The translations under genes were made by a program, and so were the position numbers. From Candidatus Melainabacteria bacterium (lineage in GTDB: Bacteria > Cyanobacteriota > Vampirovibrionia > Obscuribacterales > Obscuribacteraceae): a stretch of DNA of 64,000 bases. The notes beneath the pieces are model-generated. The model made no database searches and was not told the DNA's origin. It saw only the letters and a program-made list of their open reading frames with translations. The stretch lies in the NCBI GenBank assembly GCA_003153555.1, contig PLZS01000060.1, forward strand, positions 124,001-188,000. The letters are read 5' to 3'. Position 1 is the stretch's first letter. Every line of letters starts with the position of its first letter. Positions 60,600 to 64,000 of this stretch are shown one piece after another.

Positions 60600-62156
60600 T
60601 TAGCTCCTTACTGTTTTGCCGAGAGCGCGGTTTGCGGCAAGACGTGCTGCGGCAATTGCGCTCTCCGCGCATGGTATACCTTGTGTGCTGCAATGTGCAA
60701 GTGTGTAGCCACTATTAGTAGTGCGATTAAATTCAGAAATTTTGGAAAAGAAACCAGGGCTGTTTACGGCCATTGCATGACCCCACCTTGTCAAAACAAC
60801 GGTGTCGATCTCTTTCTCAATTGGACCAATCAACTTAACTAATTGACTAACTATCGAATTGGCCAGGGAACTTCTATCTCCTTGCAGAAGCACTGGTCTG
60901 CCTTCTGATGAAGGAGCATATGGTTGATATACCGTTAGTACGGAACCCATTTCAGGGGTGTATTTGTGCTGCTCAATGTATGGCGTTTCAGCCACAGTGA
61001 TATCTGCGAATGTGTAAGGGGGAGTTACCCAATTGTCATAGGCCCCATAAAATTTCTTCTCTGGCATCAGAATGTTTGCCACCAAATACGAACCATATTT
61101 AAACGACAAAAGATTGGCGAGCACTTGATCGGGAATGTTGCGGAGAATTCGCGCCGCCACCATTGGTGGCGCCGTTACGATTACGTGTCGACAAGAGACT
61201 TTGTGAAGTTTCTCGTCAGCGCCTAGGTAAGTGACGAATGATTTTCTATCCGTGCCAACTTCGATTGAGTATACAAAGCCTCGCTGGCAACGTGGACCTT
61301 TGACTTTGTCTGCGATCGCCTTTGCTAGGGCTGGGTTTCCACCCGGAAAAACGTAGGTTGGTTGGACCAAATCTTCTAAGATGGAAACTGCTGACAGCGC
61401 GGATAAATTTTTGCTCCCACCGCAGAGAGCCGACTTTAGATAAGCGTCAATAAGTGCTATGAAAGCAGGGCTATGATTTTTCAAGTATCCCTGAAAGGGC
61501 GTGGCGTCAAGCTTTAGCAAGTTTTGACTGGTTAGAGGCACTGGAATTCCTGCGTGCAGTTCCTCCCAGATTGGTTTGCAGTTGTCCAGCAAACCCTTAA
61601 ATTCAGAATAGATGTTTTCCTTTCCTTCCAATCCTGAGAGCCAAGAATTTTCCCAGCGCCAAGAATCTTTTGTTGGCTGAAGTTTCGCTGGCTTCAGTTT
61701 GAGGTCAGCGATAAGCTTTCCCATCAACCCATCTACAGTGCTTATGTACGCGGCGCCATAGGAGTAACCGATGCCATGATATTCACTTCCTCTTGATTGG
61801 CCGCCCAGCGATTCATATTGTTCGAGCAATAAGTAATTATGATTACGCAGAAAGTAGGCGCTGGAAAGTCCGGACATGCCACCACCGACGATGACAAAAT
61901 CGACATCCTTCTCTACATGCTTAGGAACGAGGGGTAGCTGATGATCCCTCATTTTATGCCCTATCGTAAAGTCATCCCCGGTCCAGGGCGCGATTTTATA
62001 ACCAGACCTGGCCTGGAGTAGGGAAGGGTTGTCTTTTGCCTGGATGGGATCGAATTGATTGGCGAGCAGGTAAGCGAGATACAACCCGCTTCCTGTTGTC
62101 AATTGGCGAGACAGGTCTCTTAGAAATTGTCGTCGGGAAAAACTTTCGCTAGACAT
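60600..62156 (-). CDS. Tat-exported FAD-dependent amine oxidase-like protein
   Basis: The 518-residue protein has a twin-arginine signal, SRRQFLRDLSRQ, then FAD-binding FVIVGGGMSGLSSAYFLR with the second glycine motif LGGQSRG, and the rest of the flavin amine oxidase/protoporphyrinogen-oxidase fold: VFPGGNPALAKAIAD, RHVIVTAPPMVAARIL and a C-terminal GIPCAESAIAAARLAANRAL in place of the usual dinucleotide-contact segment. Export in folded form with FAD bound is implied. The substrate could be an amine or a membrane-associated compound; not decidable. It is followed by a coupled small membrane-protein gene. Confidence 0.85.
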   Translation of the reverse strand: MSSESFSRRQFLRDLSRQLTTGSGLYLAYLLANQFDPIQAKDNPSLLQARSGYKIAPWTGDDFTIGHKMRDHQLPLVPKHVEKDVDFVIVGGGMSGLSSAYFLRNHNYLLLEQYESLGGQSRGSEYHGIGYSYGAAYISTVDGLMGKLIADLKLKPAKLQPTKDSWRWENSWLSGLEGKENIYSEFKGLLDNCKPIWEELHAGIPVPLTSQNLLKLDATPFQGYLKNHSPAFIALIDAYLKSALCGGSKNLSALSAVSILEDLVQPTYVFPGGNPALAKAIADKVKGPRCQRGFVYSIEVGTDRKSFVTYLGADEKLHKVSCRHVIVTAPPMVAARILRNIPDQVLANLLSFKYGSYLVANILMPEKKFYGAYDNWVTPPYTFADITVAETPYIEQHKYTPEMGSVLTVYQPYAPSSEGRPVLLQGDRSSLANSIVSQLVKLIGPIEKEIDTVVLTRWGHAMAVNSPGFFSKISEFNRTTNSGYTLAHCSTQGIPCAESAIAAARLAANRALGKTVRS

Positions 62157-62318
62157 CGGTTGCTTGCTAAAGGCTTAAGTACAGACCCCGCGCGGTTCGC
62201 ATCTTCTTGACCATTATAGCCTTGTCGATTATGAACCGCATACAACCATCTTGACGCTGGCATGGCCGTAGAATAAACACGTATATCTGGTTTATGTCTG
62301 TCACGGGTAGGAATAGGG

Positions 62319-63884
62319 ATGGAAGTCAAATTGAAGGAAACTGAAAACAAGCTATCTGATAAAAGCACTCAGCTTGAAGAGCGCATCGCTAAAATACGCA
62401 AGGGCGGCGCTCCGAAGTATCATCAAAAGCTGAAAGAAGATAAAAAACTATTCGTCCGAGACCGGCTGCGTTTACTTCTCGACCCAGGATTTGAAATCGA
62501 AGATGCCATATTCGCAAATTGTGGAGAGGCTGATCTGCCAGCCGACGGCGTTGTCACGGGCGTAGGTCAGATTGAAGGCAAGACCGTCTGCTTCATGGGC
62601 AATGACTCGACCGTCAAAGCTGGATCGTGGGGATGGCGCACTGTCGAGAAAATAATCAGGATCCAGGAAACTGCCCAGAAACTTCGCGTTCCTATGATTT
62701 ATTTAGTTGATTCAGCAGGCGCGAGAATCACCGATCAAATCGAGATGTTCCCTGGTCGACGTGGCGCCGGAAAAATCTTCTACAATCAGGTGCAAATGTC
62801 TGGCTATGTGCCGCAGATCTGTTTGTTGTTTGGACCTTCTGCAGCAGGAGGCGCTTATATTCCAGCATTTTGCGACATAGTCGTGATGAATGATGGCAAC
62901 GCTTCGATGTATTTAGGTTCGCCACGTATGGCTGAGATGGTCATTGGTGAAAAAGTAACGCTTGAAGAGATGGGCGGTGCAAAAATGCACTGTTCTGTGA
63001 GCGGATGTGGTGATGTGCTTGCCAGATCCGAAGAGGAAGCAATTCAACTGTGCAAAGACTATTTACGCTTCATGCCATCAAACTGTGAGCAAGCGGCACC
63101 GCTTCTGCCACCACGGGATGCTGGTGGTATCGAAAAATCAATCGAGCAAATTATTCCTGAGAAGGAAAATATTCCGTTCGATATGTATCAAGTGATCGAC
63201 AAGCTTGTTGACGCCGGTTCCTTCTTTGAGATGAAAAAGCTTTTCGCCGGTGAATTGATTACCTGTTTTGCTCGCCTGGGCGGACGCCCTGTTGGCATTC
63301 TCGCCAACCAGCCGAAAGTGAAAGGCGGCGTATTATTTGTCGATTCTGCAGATAAGGGCGCACGCTTCATGATGCTTTGCGATGCGTTCAACATCCCATT
63401 GCTCTTCCTTGCCGACGTGCCTGGATTCATGATTGGCACCAAAGTGGAGCGCGACGGCATTATTCGCGCCGGAGCAAAAATGATTTCGGCAATGTCGTCG
63501 GCTGATGTGCCGAAGATTTCAGTTGTGGTGCGAAAAGCTTACGGTGCGGGTTTGTATGCGATGTGCGGACCGGCCTTCGAGCCTGATGCCTGTCTAGCTT
63601 TGCCAACTGCCTGGATCGCAGTGATGGGACCTGAGGCCGCAGTTAATGCTGTCTACTACAACAAGATTATGGAACTTCCCGAATCTGAGCGAAGCGCTTA
63701 CATCGAACAAAAGCGCAACGAATATCGCGAGGACGTCAATATCTATAAACTGGCTGCGGAGATGGTTGTGGACGGTATGGTCGCACCGCACAACTTGCGC
63801 AATGAGTTGATCAATCGTTTTAATGCTTACGCGACTAAACAAGTTACAGGATTTAAGAAGAAACACGGTGTATTGCCGGTTTAG
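62319..63884 (+). CDS. Acyl-CoA carboxylase, carboxyltransferase subunit
   Basis: The 521-residue biotin-dependent carboxyltransferase is of the propionyl-/methylcrotonyl-CoA carboxylase beta type. The two halves are seen in VVTGVGQIEGKTVCFMGNDSTVKAGSWG, YLVDSAGARITDQIEMFPGRRGAG, FGPSAAGGAYIPAFCD, and in the second half GGRPVGILANQPKVKGGVLFVDSADKGARF, FLADVPGFMIGTKVERDGII, KAYGAGLYAMCGPAF and WIAVMGPEAAVNAVYYNK. Its acyl-CoA substrate is not certain. The gene after it starts 58 bases downstream and may belong to the same catabolic operon. Confidence 0.93.
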   Translation: MEVKLKETENKLSDKSTQLEERIAKIRKGGAPKYHQKLKEDKKLFVRDRLRLLLDPGFEIEDAIFANCGEADLPADGVVTGVGQIEGKTVCFMGNDSTVKAGSWGWRTVEKIIRIQETAQKLRVPMIYLVDSAGARITDQIEMFPGRRGAGKIFYNQVQMSGYVPQICLLFGPSAAGGAYIPAFCDIVVMNDGNASMYLGSPRMAEMVIGEKVTLEEMGGAKMHCSVSGCGDVLARSEEEAIQLCKDYLRFMPSNCEQAAPLLPPRDAGGIEKSIEQIIPEKENIPFDMYQVIDKLVDAGSFFEMKKLFAGELITCFARLGGRPVGILANQPKVKGGVLFVDSADKGARFMMLCDAFNIPLLFLADVPGFMIGTKVERDGIIRAGAKMISAMSSADVPKISVVVRKAYGAGLYAMCGPAFEPDACLALPTAWIAVMGPEAAVNAVYYNKIMELPESERSAYIEQKRNEYREDVNIYKLAAEMVVDGMVAPHNLRNELINRFNAYATKQVTGFKKKHGVLPV

Positions 63885-63941
63885 TGTAAATCCCGTTGAG
63901 CCTAAAAATCCCTTTGTGTTCTATGTGTGGAGGAAAAGAAA

Positions 63942-64000
63942 TTGGATACGGTTTCTGAAAAATTGATTGTCACCGCCGCCGATGGCGGCAAATTTAACTG
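63942..64000 (+). CDS. Start of a further gene (runs off window)
   Basis: TTG 63942 has a strong GGAGG eight bases upstream and reads MDTVSEKLIVTAADGGKFN to the window edge. It follows the acyl-CoA carboxylase subunit by 58 bases on the same strand, so it is likely the next gene of that operon. In such operons this place is often taken by an enoyl-CoA hydratase or the biotin carboxylase subunit, but 19 residues are too few to identify it. Confidence 0.6.
   Translation, partial: MDTVSEKLIVTAADGGKFN

Noticed and set aside
60598..60693. Longer start for the small membrane protein
   Set aside because: The extra 32 residues are just the amine-oxidase 3' end in another frame; a good ribosome-binding site stands before ATG 60597.

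Overview
The window reads as a chromosomal segment of a Gram-negative, non-photosynthetic bacterium. The mix of kinesin-light-chain-type TPR proteins, several Ser/Thr kinases, an FHA protein, large glycine-rich secreted-looking proteins and GTG/TTG starts would fit a Candidatus Melainabacteria / Vampirovibrionia (Obscuribacter-like) relative of Cyanobacteria. That placement is an inference from gene style; no rRNA or marker gene fixes it. There are no photosynthesis genes, no recognisable tRNA or rRNA genes, no CRISPR array and no intact transposase.

Layout. 1-3.8 kb: end of a secreted-protein gene, a small membrane protein, methylthioadenosine phosphorylase, a CtpA-type protease and a BioD-like P-loop protein. 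3.8-7.6 kb: pyruvate,phosphate dikinase preceded by its bifunctional regulator. 7.8-10 kb: TPR protein, double-ACT regulator and peptide deformylase. 10-15.2 kb: a decayed kinase copy, a membrane protein, two membrane-anchored Ser/Thr kinases and an SDR oxidoreductase. 15.4-17.5 kb: small TPR protein, TIGR04222-like membrane protein and a lone receiver domain. 17.8-21.3 kb: de novo NAD operon nadC-nadA-nadB, whose probable repressor NrtR lies at 25.6 kb; similar 20-bp sites precede nadC and nrtR. 21.7-29.5 kb: secreted and coiled-coil hypotheticals, a TPR protein, a hydrolase, an AI-2E-type exporter and a GtrA protein. 30.9-40.1 kb: SOS-mutagenesis cassette imuA-imuB and dnaE2, interrupted by a 907-residue repeat protein and a 124-residue protein. 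40.3-44.6 kb: a hydrolase-TPR-thioredoxin fusion, a ricin-type lectin-like protein and a methyltransferase. 44.7-46.4 kb: Rrf2 regulator plus cysteine desulfurase. 46.6-50.1 kb: HlyD/ABC-2 export operon. 50.6-57.7 kb: TPR, MFS exporter, a double histidine kinase with a TPR partner, a chimeric response-regulator remnant and CsbD. 57.8-64 kb: ECF sigma factor, FHA protein, PDZ-CAP secreted protein, Tat-exported flavin amine oxidase, acyl-CoA carboxylase beta subunit and the start of a further gene.

The most interesting observations are: (1) a 987-residue tandem histidine kinase in which the first half keeps the phospho-acceptor His but has a ruined ATP site, while the second half has an intact ATP site but Asp in place of His; (2) a 115-bp MITE-like element with terminal inverted repeats and a perfect 6-bp target duplication at 50.4 kb; (3) five perfect copies of the 18-bp palindrome TAAACCGATATCGGTTTA; (4) matching operator-like sites in the -35/-10 spacers of imuA and dnaE2, with strongly structured leader sequences; (5) a decayed kinase copy whose whole catalytic domain has been precisely deleted.
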